Below are positions 33,076 through 41,954 of a stretch of 64,000 nt of DNA, in pieces. The stretch is taken from assembly GCF_030506255.1 (NCBI RefSeq), contig NZ_CP113431.1, positions 2,730,001 through 2,794,000 on the forward strand, written 5' to 3'. Each line of letters opens with the position of its first letter. Position 1 is the stretch's first letter. A program made the position numbers and the translations under genes. Source of the stretch: Nocardioides sp. Arc9.136. Its GTDB lineage: Bacteria > Actinomycetota > Actinomycetes > Propionibacteriales > Nocardioidaceae. The notes under the pieces are model-generated. The model worked only from the letters and a program-made list of their open reading frames with translations. It ran no database searches and had not been told where the DNA came from.

Positions 33076-36000
33076 CTAGCCCCCGGCCACCACGTCGCTG
33101 ATCGGGGTGATCCAGGCCTGGTGCGTGGCGCTGTTCTTGGTGATCGCGAGCAGCTCGTCCATGTGCGGCTCCAGACCGGTCACCTTGTCCAGCGGGACGC
33201 CGACGACCAGCTGGAAGCCGAGCCCCTTCCAGGCCTGCACGGCGCGGCCGGCGAACTCCGAGTCGGCCTTGACGAAGCCCTCGTCGAGGAAGACCGGGGC
33301 GAACCGCGGCCGCGAGCGCAGCTCGTCGCCGAGCCGGAAGCGCAGCGCGGACCCGACGATGAAGGCGACCAGCTCCTGGGTCTCACCGCCGCTCTTCTCC
33401 CCCAGCGTCCGGTACGTCGCGCGCAGCTCGCCCGTCGTGTGGTCGTAGCGCTCCGCGCTGACCTCGACGTGGCGGCGCACGTCGAGCAGCCGGTCGCGGT
33501 CGGTGGTGACCGGGCCGGCCTCGCCGTTCTGGGCGGGCCGGCGCAGCTGCTGCATGAACCGGCTGAGCTGGTCGAACCGCTCCTCCAGGCCCGCCTCGTC
33601 CAGCTCCCGGGTCGTGCCGGAGGAGAGCGCGCGGAGGTCGCGCAGGAACACCTGCACGTGCGCCGGGGCCAGCCGGCGCAGCCGGATCCGCAGGCGGTCC
33701 CGGGTGGCGCCGAACTCCAGCCGGCGCAGGATCGCGTTGATCGGCTCGAGGCGGTCCTCGATCTCCTCGATCGAGGCGGCCATGGCACCCACGAGGGGCA
33801 CGAGGTCCTGCCCGCTCCACTCGGTGAGCCGGCGTCGCCACTCCGAGCGGCGCTGGGCCAGCCCGGTCCCGCGGACCTCGTCGAGGATCCGCGCGTAGTC
33901 GGGGTAGGAGTCGGCGCTCGTGCCCAGGTTCGGGGAGTCCCACTGGACCTTGTAGAGCCGGAAGATCGCGCTGAGCTCCTCCTCGACCCGGCGCGTCTCC
34001 GCCTCGGCGTCGGCCACCGCCGCGCGCAGCCCCTCGGCGAGCCGGTGGGAGCTCTCGTGGAACCGCTCGAGGTCCTCGGGATCCGCCGGCGCGGCAGCCA
34101 CCGCGAGCTCGGCGGCCAGGGCGGCGTCCTGCTCGGGGGTCAGCTCGACCTCGCCGGCCTGCTCGACGGCCTCGAGCCGGTCCTTGACGGCGTCCTCGTC
34201 GTCGACGAGCGCGGCGTGCGCCCCGGCCAGCTCCCGCTGGCGCTGCTCGAGGGCGAACCGCTCGCGCCGGACCACCTCGAGCCGCTCGGAGAGCTCCTCG
34301 ACCTGGGCCTGCAGCACCTGCAGCCGGTCGTCGGAGCCCAGGATCTCCTCCCGGCGCCGCTCGAGGTCCGCGGTCCGACGGTCGCTCGCGGAGACGTCGA
34401 GGTCGTCGAAGCGCGCGGCCGCGACGGTCTCGTACGCCGTGCGCCGCTGCTCGAGCACGCCGGCCCGCCGGTCGAGCTCGGCGACCTCGGCGTCGAGCCC
34501 GCGCAGCTGCTCCTCGAGCGCGGCCAGCTCGGCGTCGATCTCGGCGATCGCCTCGGCGTTGGAGAAGCCGATGATGCTGCGGACCTCGGAGCGGCCGTGC
34601 GTGCCGCGGCGGCCGTTGCGCGTCTGGCCCGCGGGCGTGACACGGAACCCGTCGCCGGACAGGTCGGCCGCGGTCTCGACGCAGCGCGCGTTGCGCGAGG
34701 GGTGCGCGACGTGGGCCTGGACCCAGCCGGAGAACGGCGAGTCCTGGTACAGGAGCTTGCCGGCGATCCGCTCGGGGTCTGCCGGTCCGAGGTCGGGCAG
34801 GTCGAGCTCGGCGCCCTCGAACGTCAGCCGTCCCCGCAGCCGGAGGCCGTCGATGGCGCGCGAGAAGTCGTCGAGCCGGTCGAGCGGCACCAGCATGAGG
34901 CGCGCGGTGCCGCCGAGCACGGTCTCCACCGCCGTGCGCCACCGCGACTCCTCCGGGGCGACGTCGAGCAGCTCGGCGACGTACGGCAGGTCGGTGGCGG
35001 CGAGCCCGCTGGCGCGGGCGACCTCGGCGCGCATCTCGTGCATGCCGGCCGGCACCCGGCCGGCCCGGCTCTCCAGGGAAGCGCGCTCGCGGCGCAGCTC
35101 GCCCTGCCGCTGCTGAAGTGGGTAGCGCCGGTCGCGGGCGCCGTCGCGGTCCCGCTTGATCGTCTCGAGCGCCGACCGGCACCCCGAGAGCCACTGCCGC
35201 GCGTGCTGCTGGAGCACCGCGAAGGCCTCGGCCGACATCAGCGCGCCGTCCAGGTCGGGCCCCTCGCCGTCGCTGGTGTCGACCAGCGGGAGCAGGCGCT
35301 CCTGCAGCGCGGCGCGCCGGGCCAGCCGGTCCTCGCGCACGACCTGCTCCTGCTCCAGGGCGAGCCCGAGCGACTGCAGGGTGGAGCCGCCGGCGGCGCG
35401 GTGCTCCTCCTTCGCGGCCTCGAGGTCGCCGAGCAGCGTCTTCTCGGTCGACAGCGCGCTGGTGAGCTCGCTGGTGGTGGTGGCCCGGGCCTCGCGGTTC
35501 TCCGCCACGGCGGCCTCGATCAGCCGCAGGTGCGTGCGCAGCAGCCACAGCCGCAGCGGGGTGTCGCCGGGCAGCGTCACGCCGTAGGAGTCCAGCTCGG
35601 CCAGCCGGGCCGCGGCGGCCACCCGCCGCTCGTGCAGGGCCGTGATCGGCTCGAGCAGTGCGAGCTTCTGCTCCTCGGTGCGCATCGCGGCGTAGGCGCG
35701 CTCGAGGTCGTCGAAGTGCTCGACGGCGCGGTCGGCGGCGGCGTACGTGCTGGGCCGCTCGAGCACCATCTCCTTGTAGAGCTCGTCGACGCTGCGGACC
35801 TGGTTGCCGGCCTGGATCCGGGCCAGCAGCCGCAGCGCCTTGGCGCCGTCGCCGTTGGCGCCGATGCCGAGCCGCGCGTGCAGGACCGCGGAGAAGTCCG
35901 CGTAGGTCCGGTGGACCCGGACGCCGGGGAAGAGCTTCTTGAGCGTGTTCGCGTGGAACCGGTCCGGGACCGCCACCTCGAGCGTCGCCAGCGGGAGCGC

Positions 36001-36582
36001 GCCCTCGTGGGTGGCCAGCTGCATCTGCACGTCGGCGGAGCGGGTCGCGCGGCGCGGGACGTAGTAGGTGCGCAGGGCGGTGAACCGGCCGCCCCGGTCG
36101 TTGACGAAGGTCATCGCCACGGCGCCCCAGGTGTCGGAGCCCTGCCCGCGCAGCAGCCGCTCGACCGGTCGGCCGGTCCGGGGGTCGTCCACGACGTCGA
36201 CGGCACCGCGCAGGTACGACAGCAGGTTGCGCTGGCCGACGCCCCGGGCGCGCCCGGCGACCGCGTCGTTGGAGGCGCCGTTGAACTTGGTGTCCGACGG
36301 CATCATCAGCGCGGTGTAGGCGTCGAGCACGGTGCTCTTGCCGACGCCGGAGGCGCCGGAGATCATCGTGGCGTCCCCGCGGAGCGGGATGGTGGTGAGC
36401 CCGCCGAAGCCGCCCCAGTTGACCAGCTGCATCAGCGCGGCGCGCCACTGCATCCCGTCGTCGGAGGGCAGGGCCACGACCTGCCGGTCGAACAGCCCGT
36501 CGGAGCGCTCGCCCTCGACGTGCTCCGGGCGCGCGGGGTCCTCGGGGTGCTGGGTCAGTTGCTCGGTCTCGTCGATCGACAT
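33076..36582 (-). CDS. jetC: JetC/MksB-like SMC ATPase
   Basis: This 1,168-residue SMC-like protein has Walker A GASGVGKST near residues 76-84, long coiled coils interrupted by a hinge-like region at roughly 530-680, signature LGEKSGGETQELVAF near 1,060 and Walker B FAPVFLDEGF near 1,100. In Wadjet (JetABCD) and MksBEF complexes this subunit drives ATP-dependent DNA loop extrusion. ATG at 36582 is preferred because AGGGGAG lies 5 bases upstream; a GTG at 36588 overlapping the jetB stop is the alternative. It is the last gene of the operon: the nuclease gene jetD, usual at this place, is absent. Confidence 0.9.
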   Translation of the reverse strand: MSIDETEQLTQHPEDPARPEHVEGERSDGLFDRQVVALPSDDGMQWRAALMQLVNWGGFGGLTTIPLRGDATMISGASGVGKSTVLDAYTALMMPSDTKFNGASNDAVAGRARGVGQRNLLSYLRGAVDVVDDPRTGRPVERLLRGQGSDTWGAVAMTFVNDRGGRFTALRTYYVPRRATRSADVQMQLATHEGALPLATLEVAVPDRFHANTLKKLFPGVRVHRTYADFSAVLHARLGIGANGDGAKALRLLARIQAGNQVRSVDELYKEMVLERPSTYAAADRAVEHFDDLERAYAAMRTEEQKLALLEPITALHERRVAAAARLAELDSYGVTLPGDTPLRLWLLRTHLRLIEAAVAENREARATTTSELTSALSTEKTLLGDLEAAKEEHRAAGGSTLQSLGLALEQEQVVREDRLARRAALQERLLPLVDTSDGEGPDLDGALMSAEAFAVLQQHARQWLSGCRSALETIKRDRDGARDRRYPLQQRQGELRRERASLESRAGRVPAGMHEMRAEVARASGLAATDLPYVAELLDVAPEESRWRTAVETVLGGTARLMLVPLDRLDDFSRAIDGLRLRGRLTFEGAELDLPDLGPADPERIAGKLLYQDSPFSGWVQAHVAHPSRNARCVETAADLSGDGFRVTPAGQTRNGRRGTHGRSEVRSIIGFSNAEAIAEIDAELAALEEQLRGLDAEVAELDRRAGVLEQRRTAYETVAAARFDDLDVSASDRRTADLERRREEILGSDDRLQVLQAQVEELSERLEVVRRERFALEQRQRELAGAHAALVDDEDAVKDRLEAVEQAGEVELTPEQDAALAAELAVAAAPADPEDLERFHESSHRLAEGLRAAVADAEAETRRVEEELSAIFRLYKVQWDSPNLGTSADSYPDYARILDEVRGTGLAQRRSEWRRRLTEWSGQDLVPLVGAMAASIEEIEDRLEPINAILRRLEFGATRDRLRIRLRRLAPAHVQVFLRDLRALSSGTTRELDEAGLEERFDQLSRFMQQLRRPAQNGEAGPVTTDRDRLLDVRRHVEVSAERYDHTTGELRATYRTLGEKSGGETQELVAFIVGSALRFRLGDELRSRPRFAPVFLDEGFVKADSEFAGRAVQAWKGLGFQLVVGVPLDKVTGLEPHMDELLAITKNSATHQAWITPISDVVAGG

Positions 36583-36584
36583 GG

Positions 36585-37346
36585 TCACTCCCCTGCCTGC
36601 ACGGCGGCGTCGGCGGCCTCATCGGCGGCGGCGTGGTCGCCGAAGAGGCCGGCGCCCTCCGGCTCCTCCTCTGTCGCGCGCGGCTCGGTGTTGGCACGCC
36701 GCAGCGCCTCGAGCAGCTCCTGCAGCAGCTCGAGCGGCAGCAGCGGCTCGACCGCCTCGCTGATCTCGAACCGGTCCTCGTGGTCGCCGGCGACCAGCAG
36801 CCCGGCCTTGACGATGCTGGTGACCGCGTTGCGGGCGCGCTTCTCGTCGCCGGCCTCGTCGGTGGCGTGCGCCGGCCGGAAGCTCGCGACGTGCTCGAGG
36901 ACGTCCTCGAGGTCCACGAACACCCGGGACTCGCCCCCGGCGGCGCCGGCGCGGAGCCGGTCGCGCAGGTGCACGAGCACGAGGGTCTCCTCGCGCGACC
37001 ACGCCGCGTCGTACAGCAGGGTCGGGAACCGGCTGCCGGTCTCCGAGGTCGCCTGGCGCTTCCAGGCGACCTCGCGGACGCGGTCGACGACCAGGTCGAG
37101 GAAGAGGTCGTTGAGCCGGGAGCGCAGCACCCGCTCGTGCTCGACGAGGACCTGCCAGTCGCGCGGGTGCGTGCGGGCGCTGATGAAGCGCTGCTTGAGC
37201 AGGGTCACCAGGGCGTGGCGCTGCGCGTGCTCCAGCCCGCCCTCGTCGCCCTCCCACAGGGAGACCGACGTGTCGTCCAGCCCACCGTCCAGCCCACCGG
37301 CCAGCCCGGGGCCCAGGTCCAGCTCGTCGCCGGTGTCCACGCTCAT
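36585..37346 (-). CDS. jetB: JetB/MksE-like KITE subunit (DUF4194 type)
   Basis: This 253-residue protein has an acidic, glycine-rich N-terminus, a winged-helix core (HALVTLLKQRFISARTHPRD near residues 45-64, then DLFLDLVVDRVREVAWKRQ) and an acidic tail. It corresponds to the JetB/MksE subunit that bridges kleisin and SMC heads. ATG at 37346 overlaps the jetA stop (ATGA). I identify it from the combination with the SMC and DUF3375-type genes as well as its own sequence. Confidence 0.8.
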   Translation of the reverse strand: MSVDTGDELDLGPGLAGGLDGGLDDTSVSLWEGDEGGLEHAQRHALVTLLKQRFISARTHPRDWQVLVEHERVLRSRLNDLFLDLVVDRVREVAWKRQATSETGSRFPTLLYDAAWSREETLVLVHLRDRLRAGAAGGESRVFVDLEDVLEHVASFRPAHATDEAGDEKRARNAVTSIVKAGLLVAGDHEDRFEISEAVEPLLPLELLQELLEALRRANTEPRATEEEPEGAGLFGDHAAADEAADAAVQAGE

Positions 37347-38872
37347 GCTCGGGTCTCCCCCTGGGGTCGGTCGGGTCGGTCGGGTCGGTCGGGTCGGTCG
37401 GGCCGGTCGGGGTCGGGCAGCGGCGTCCGCGGCACCGCGAAGGTGCGCGTCGAGCCGTCGGGGCGCACGGCGGCGAAGGCCTCCACGGAGTCCTCCTCGC
37501 TGGTCCAGTCGCGGTCGGCGGCGAGGTGCAGCAGCCCGAAGACCTCGACCGGTCGGCGCAGCGGCGGCTCCAGGGTGTCGAAGAGCTCGCCGAGCGACCC
37601 CGCCGGCGCGAGGGAGGCGAGGGAGGCGTCCAGCCGCTCGCGCAGCTCGGCCAGGCGCGGGCCGCCCTGGGCGACCAGGTCGGCCATCGACAGCGGTGGG
37701 GCGTCCTCGGGGTCGGGGTGCCCGATCCGCTCGGGCAGCACGTCGTCGGCGGGGTCGTGGAACCGCTCGCGCAGGTGCTCGATGCCGGTCCGCGCCGGGA
37801 GCAGCGGCACGTCGTGGGTGGCGCGGGGGCCGGTGCCGACCATCCACGTCATCAGCTCCGACTCCACCTGGCGCAGCGTCTGCTCGAGCTCGCGGTCCCG
37901 GACGGCGTCGCGGGAGACGATGTACTCCTTGAGCGTCGCGGTGACCCGGGACCGCTGGGCCAGCACGCGGTCCAGGCCGTCGCGCACGAGCCGGACGGTG
38001 CCCCGCAGCTCCGCCCGCTCGGCGTCGCTGGTGATCCGGTCCGCGAGCGGGTGCTCGAGGAGCGCGGTGAGGTCCTCTCGCAGCTGGGTGACCAGGCCGT
38101 CGTCGCGCAGCAGGGCGAACGCGCCCTCGAACGCGCGGCCCTCCTGGGTGGCGGTCATCAGCGCGTCGGCGCGGGCCAGGTAGTCGTCGATCACCTGGCC
38201 CGGCGGGCGGTCCTCGGCCCGGAAGGCGGCCAGGATCTCGCCGCGGATGGTGGCGAAGCGCTCCTCGACCCGGGCGAAGTCGCTCGGCAGGGCCGAGACG
38301 AGCGAGAGCAGCTCGGTGAACCCCTCGAGCATGTAGTCCTCGGTCGCCCCCACCAGCTCGGCCCCGTCGACCAGCCGGTCGCGCTCGGCCTGCAGCCGGG
38401 CGATCTCCGCGTTGAGCAGCCCGACGCGCGCGCCGCGGTCGGGGTTGGCCTCGGCGTTGAAGCGGCGGACCGTGCCCAGGATCGTCGCGATCCGGTGCTC
38501 GCTGAGGGTGGCGCGGTCGCGGGCGAGGTTCTTGACCAGCTCCAGCGCCTGCTGGGCGTGCGAGGTCAGCGTGTAGACCTCGCGGCCGCCCTCGTCCAGG
38601 GACCGGACCAGCCACTGCCCGCGCATCCACCGCTGGCAGATCTCGCGACCGCTGCCGGTCGGCAGGTCGGTCTCACCGGCGGCGCGGACCTCGGCGAGGT
38701 GCTCCTCGACCTGCGCGTGCAGCCGGGCGGTGGGGATCGGCACGTTGTTGCGGCCGAAGGCCTCGCGGAAGATCGTGATGACGACGGCGGCCTGGCGCTG
38801 GTGCAGCAGGGTGAGGGTCGGCTGCGCGAAGGCGCGCCGGACCCCCGCGAGCTCCCCCGCGATCCCGCTCAT
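37343..38872 (-). CDS. jetA: JetA/MksF-like kleisin subunit (DUF3375 type)
   Basis: This 509-residue protein has an N-terminal winged-helix part (HQRQAAVVITIFREAFGRNN, residues 24-43), long helices in the middle and a C-terminal winged-helix-like part (FDTLEPPLRRPVEVFGLLHL). It matches DUF3375 kleisins of Jet/Mks systems, which close the SMC ring. The C-terminus carries a proline-rich DRP repeat encoded by tandem GGTCGGTCG units (about 37364-37410). ATG at 38872 starts the operon, 106 bases from the sulP stop. Confidence 0.85.
   Translation of the reverse strand: MSGIAGELAGVRRAFAQPTLTLLHQRQAAVVITIFREAFGRNNVPIPTARLHAQVEEHLAEVRAAGETDLPTGSGREICQRWMRGQWLVRSLDEGGREVYTLTSHAQQALELVKNLARDRATLSEHRIATILGTVRRFNAEANPDRGARVGLLNAEIARLQAERDRLVDGAELVGATEDYMLEGFTELLSLVSALPSDFARVEERFATIRGEILAAFRAEDRPPGQVIDDYLARADALMTATQEGRAFEGAFALLRDDGLVTQLREDLTALLEHPLADRITSDAERAELRGTVRLVRDGLDRVLAQRSRVTATLKEYIVSRDAVRDRELEQTLRQVESELMTWMVGTGPRATHDVPLLPARTGIEHLRERFHDPADDVLPERIGHPDPEDAPPLSMADLVAQGGPRLAELRERLDASLASLAPAGSLGELFDTLEPPLRRPVEVFGLLHLAADRDWTSEEDSVEAFAAVRPDGSTRTFAVPRTPLPDPDRPDRPDRPDRPDRPQGETRA
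37364..37410. repeat. Short tandem repeat in the 3' end of jetA
   Basis: About five units of the 9-base repeat GGTCGGTCG encode a (D-R-P)n tail just before the jetA stop. The unit length is a multiple of three, so copy-number change would alter tail length without shifting the frame. Confidence 0.75.
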
Positions 38873-38978
38873 GCCTGCTGCCCCTCCGTCGTGCCTGCTG
38901 CGCCGCTCGTGCGACCGCCAAGCATCCCAGGGCCGGTCGCGTGCGCCGAAACGCGGTCCCCGTCACGCTCCTGCCGGC

Positions 38979-40514
38979 TCAGTGCGCGGCGAGCCGCCCG
39001 CTCAGCCGGCGGTGCCGCTCGGCGCTGGCCGCGTCGAGGCCCACGATCTCGACGGCGGTGCCGCGTCGCTCGTACTTCGTGGTGATCGCGTCGAGCGCGG
39101 CGACGGTCGAGGCGTCCCAGACGTGGGCGTCCGCGAGGTCGATGACCACCCGGCCGGGGTCGTGCGCGTAGTCGAACTGGGTGGGGAGGTCGTTGCTCGA
39201 GGCGAAGAAGAGCTCGCCGGTGACCCGGTAGACCGCCGTGGCCGCGCCGTGCTCGTCCTCGACCAGCGTGCGCTCGGTCGCGGTCAGGTGGGCGACCCGG
39301 CGGGCGAAGAGCGTCATCGCGACGAGGACGCCGACGACGACGCCGATCGCGAGGTTGTGGGTGGCGACCGTGACGACGACCGTCGCGACCATGACGGCCG
39401 TCTCCGACCGCGGCATCCGGCGCAGGGTGCGGGGGCGGACCGAGTGCCAGTCGAAGGTGCCGACCGAGACCATCACCATGACCGCGACGAGCGCGGCCAT
39501 GGGGATCAGCGCGACGACGTCGCCGAAGCCGACGACGAGCACCAGCAGCAGGACGCCGGCGAGGAAGGTCGAGATCCGCGTGCGGGCCCCGGAGACCTTC
39601 ACGTTGATCATCGTCTGGCCGATCATCGCGCAGCCGCCCATGCCGCCGAAGAAGCCGGTGACCAGGTTGGCGGTGCCCTGCCCCCACGCCTCACGGGTCT
39701 TGTCCGAGGGGGTGTCGGTGATGTCGTCGACGAGCTTGGCGGTCAGCAGCGACTCCAGGAGCCCGACGACCGCCATGGCCAGGGCGTACGGCGCGATCGT
39801 CTCGAGGGTGTCGAGCGTGAACGGCACGTCCGGGACGAACCAGCTCGGCAGGCTGTCCGGCAGCCGGCCCTCGTCGCCCACGTCCGGGACGTCGAAGGAG
39901 CCGACCAGCGTGAAGGCGGTGAGCGCGACGATCGCGACGAGGGGCGCCGGCACGACGCTGTTGACCCGCGGGAAGCCGACGATGACCGCGATGCCGACCG
40001 CGACCATCGGGTAGACCAGCCACGGCACGTCGACGAGGTGGTCGACCTGGGCCTCGAGGATGAGGATCGCGAGCGCGTTGACGAAGCCGACCATCACCGA
40101 GCGCGGGATGAACCTCATCAGCCGCGCGACGCCGGCCGAGGCGAGCACGACCTGGACGAGGCCGCCGAGGATGACGGTGGCGATCAGGTAGTCGTACCCG
40201 TGGTCGCGCATGACCGGCGCGATCACGAGCGCGACCGCACCGGTAGCGGCCGAGATCATCGCCGGGCGACCGCCCAGGAACGAGATCGCGACGGCCATCG
40301 TGAACGACGCGAAGAGGCCCACCCGCGGGTCCACCCCGGCGATGATCGAGAACGAGATCGCCTCGGGGATGAGGGCGAGGGCCACCACGAGACCGGCGAG
40401 GACCTCGGTGCGCAGCAGCCTCGGCGAGCGGAGCGCGGCGCGGACCGACGGCTCGACGGGCGCGGCGGCGCCGGGAGCAGGTGCGGGGGCGGGCGTGGGG
40501 TGGGACGTCGGCAC
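38979..40514 (-). CDS. SulP-family anion transporter with STAS domain
   Basis: This 511-residue transporter has about 11-12 membrane segments (AGLVVALALIPEAISFSIIA near residue 40) and a C-terminal STAS domain (VVIDLADAHVWDASTVAALD near 450). SulP proteins carry sulfate, bicarbonate or other anions; the ion cannot be decided here. GTG at 40514 is chosen because the frame further upstream runs through the palindrome 40522-40547. With TAGGGT as -10 (40527-40522 on the minus strand) transcription would begin at or near this GTG, so a leaderless message is likely. Confidence 0.85.
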   Translation of the reverse strand: MPTSHPTPAPAPAPGAAAPVEPSVRAALRSPRLLRTEVLAGLVVALALIPEAISFSIIAGVDPRVGLFASFTMAVAISFLGGRPAMISAATGAVALVIAPVMRDHGYDYLIATVILGGLVQVVLASAGVARLMRFIPRSVMVGFVNALAILILEAQVDHLVDVPWLVYPMVAVGIAVIVGFPRVNSVVPAPLVAIVALTAFTLVGSFDVPDVGDEGRLPDSLPSWFVPDVPFTLDTLETIAPYALAMAVVGLLESLLTAKLVDDITDTPSDKTREAWGQGTANLVTGFFGGMGGCAMIGQTMINVKVSGARTRISTFLAGVLLLVLVVGFGDVVALIPMAALVAVMVMVSVGTFDWHSVRPRTLRRMPRSETAVMVATVVVTVATHNLAIGVVVGVLVAMTLFARRVAHLTATERTLVEDEHGAATAVYRVTGELFFASSNDLPTQFDYAHDPGRVVIDLADAHVWDASTVAALDAITTKYERRGTAVEIVGLDAASAERHRRLSGRLAAH

Positions 40515-40521
40515 CGCCCGG

Positions 40522-40547
40522 ACCCTACCCTTACGTGAGGGTAGGGT
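40522..40547. promoter_or_regulatory. Perfect operator-like palindrome between sulP and merR genes
   Basis: Arms ACCCTACCCT (40522-40531) and AGGGTAGGGT (40538-40547) are exact reverse complements around TACGTG. It lies 7 bases from the sulP GTG and 32 bases from the merR ATG. MerR proteins bind such dyads within the promoter they control, so this is very probably the site of the adjacent regulator, acting on both genes. Confidence 0.8.
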
Positions 40548-40579
40548 TGGCATCCCGGACGACAGTGAGGAGCGTGGGC

Positions 40580-40969
40580 ATGGACACCGCGCGCAGCATG
40601 CACATCGGTGAGGTCGCGGCCCGCACCGAGCTCTCCCTGCGCAGCCTGCGCCACTGGGAGGAGGTCGGCCTGCTTCACCCCTCCGGCCGCACCGACGGCG
40701 GCTTCCGCCTCTACACCGAGGAGGACGTGGACAAGATCCTCGTCATCCGGCGGATGAAGCCGCTGGGCTTCAGCATCGAGGAGATGAAGGCCGTCATGAC
40801 CGACATCGAGGTCCTGCGCGACCCCGGCACCGGCCCCGACGCGCGCCGAGAGGCGGGCGCTCGGCTGGAGGCGGTCCGCGACGACGCCGTCGGCAGGCGC
40901 GAGCGGCTCGTGCGGCAGCTCGGCATGGCCGACGAGTTCATCGACCTGCTCGGCCGGGAGACCTCCTAG
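40580..40969 (+). CDS. MerR-family transcriptional regulator
   Basis: This 129-residue regulator has the MerR helix-turn-helix at the N-terminus (MHIGEVAARTELSLRSLRHW then GLLHPSGRTDGGFRLYTEED) and a helical dimerisation tail with no metal-binding cysteines. ATG at 40580 follows GAGGAG by about 9 bases. It diverges from sulP across a perfect dyad, so it probably controls itself and the transporter. The effector is unknown; absence of cysteines argues against a metal sensor. Confidence 0.85.
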   Translation: MDTARSMHIGEVAARTELSLRSLRHWEEVGLLHPSGRTDGGFRLYTEEDVDKILVIRRMKPLGFSIEEMKAVMTDIEVLRDPGTGPDARREAGARLEAVRDDAVGRRERLVRQLGMADEFIDLLGRETS

Positions 40970-40979
40970 CTCGATGCAC

Positions 40980-41882
40980 CTAGCGCCCCGACCGGCCGGC
41001 CGCCAGCTGCCGCACGACGTCGAGGGCGGCGAGCAGGTGCGGCTCGTCCCGCGCCGCCCGGTGGGCGGCGACCAGCGCGACGCGCGGCACCGGGCCGACG
41101 AGCGGCACGTAGGTCACCCCGCCCAGCGGGAGGGCCCGCACCGGCTCGGGCACGACCGCGATGCCGAGCCCCCCGGCGACCAGGGTGACGAGGGTCGAGG
41201 TCTCACCCACCTCGTGCCGCACCGTCGGCTCGAACCCGGCGTCGCGGCACAGCCCCCGCACGACGTCGTACATCGCGGAGCGGCGCTCCGAGGCGTGCAC
41301 CAGCAGCTCGACACCCTGGAGGTCGGCGACGCGCAGGCGCCGACGGCCGGCCAGCGGGTGGTCGTCCGGCACGGCCGCCACGAGGCGGTCCTCGCGCAGC
41401 GGGGTGACCGTGAGCGTCCCGTCGGTCACCGGCGGGCGCAGCAGCGCCAGGTCGACGGCACCCTGCCGCAGGGCCTCCTGCTGGTCGGCGGCCAGCATCT
41501 CGCCGCGGAACGACACGTCGACGCCGGGCAGCCCCTCGCTGAGCCGTCTCGCCAGCGCCGGCAGGAGGCTGTAGGTCACCGAGCCCACGCACCCGACGGT
41601 CAGGTGGCCCACCACCCCGGCGGCCGCGCGCCGGGCCTCGTGGGCGGCGTCCTCGACGGCAGCGAGGATCCCCCGGGCCCGCACCAGGTACGCCGCACCC
41701 GCGGGCGTGAGGTCGACCCTGCGGGTCGTGCGGGTCAGCAGCTCCACGCCGAGCTCGGCCTCGAGCCGACGGACCTGCTGGGAGAGCGGCGGCTGGGCGA
41801 TGTGCAGGCGCTCGGCCGCCCGGCCGAAGTGCCGCTCCTCCGCGACCGCGATGAACGAACGGAGCTGTCGGAGCGAATCCAT
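40980..41882 (-). CDS. LysR-family transcriptional regulator
   Basis: This 300-residue LysR protein has its helix-turn-helix at residues 3-60 (LRQLRSFIAVAEERHFGRAA, AQPPLSQQVRRLE) and a substrate-binding-like effector domain. It diverges from pcaF with only 72 bases between starts, so it probably controls pcaF-pcaI-pcaJ. The gap has AT-rich repeats, ATATCACCGAACATATCA, of the type LysR proteins bind. ATG at 41882 and ATG at 41894 are both possible. The inducer may be a beta-ketoadipate pathway intermediate, by inference. Confidence 0.85.
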   Translation of the reverse strand: MDSLRQLRSFIAVAEERHFGRAAERLHIAQPPLSQQVRRLEAELGVELLTRTTRRVDLTPAGAAYLVRARGILAAVEDAAHEARRAAAGVVGHLTVGCVGSVTYSLLPALARRLSEGLPGVDVSFRGEMLAADQQEALRQGAVDLALLRPPVTDGTLTVTPLREDRLVAAVPDDHPLAGRRRLRVADLQGVELLVHASERRSAMYDVVRGLCRDAGFEPTVRHEVGETSTLVTLVAGGLGIAVVPEPVRALPLGGVTYVPLVGPVPRVALVAAHRAARDEPHLLAALDVVRQLAAGRSGR

Positions 41883-41954
41883 ATCACCGAACATATCAAT
41901 CGGGCGGCATCTTGATACTTCAGGATCCGGGCCGCTCCGCCTACGGTCGAGGGC

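Noticed and set aside
32980..37932. Long plus-strand reading frame of 1,650 codons opposite jetC and jetB
   Set aside because: It is antisense to a clear SMC operon, is composed of the compositionally biased residues expected from the opposite strand of GC-rich genes, and shows no domain.
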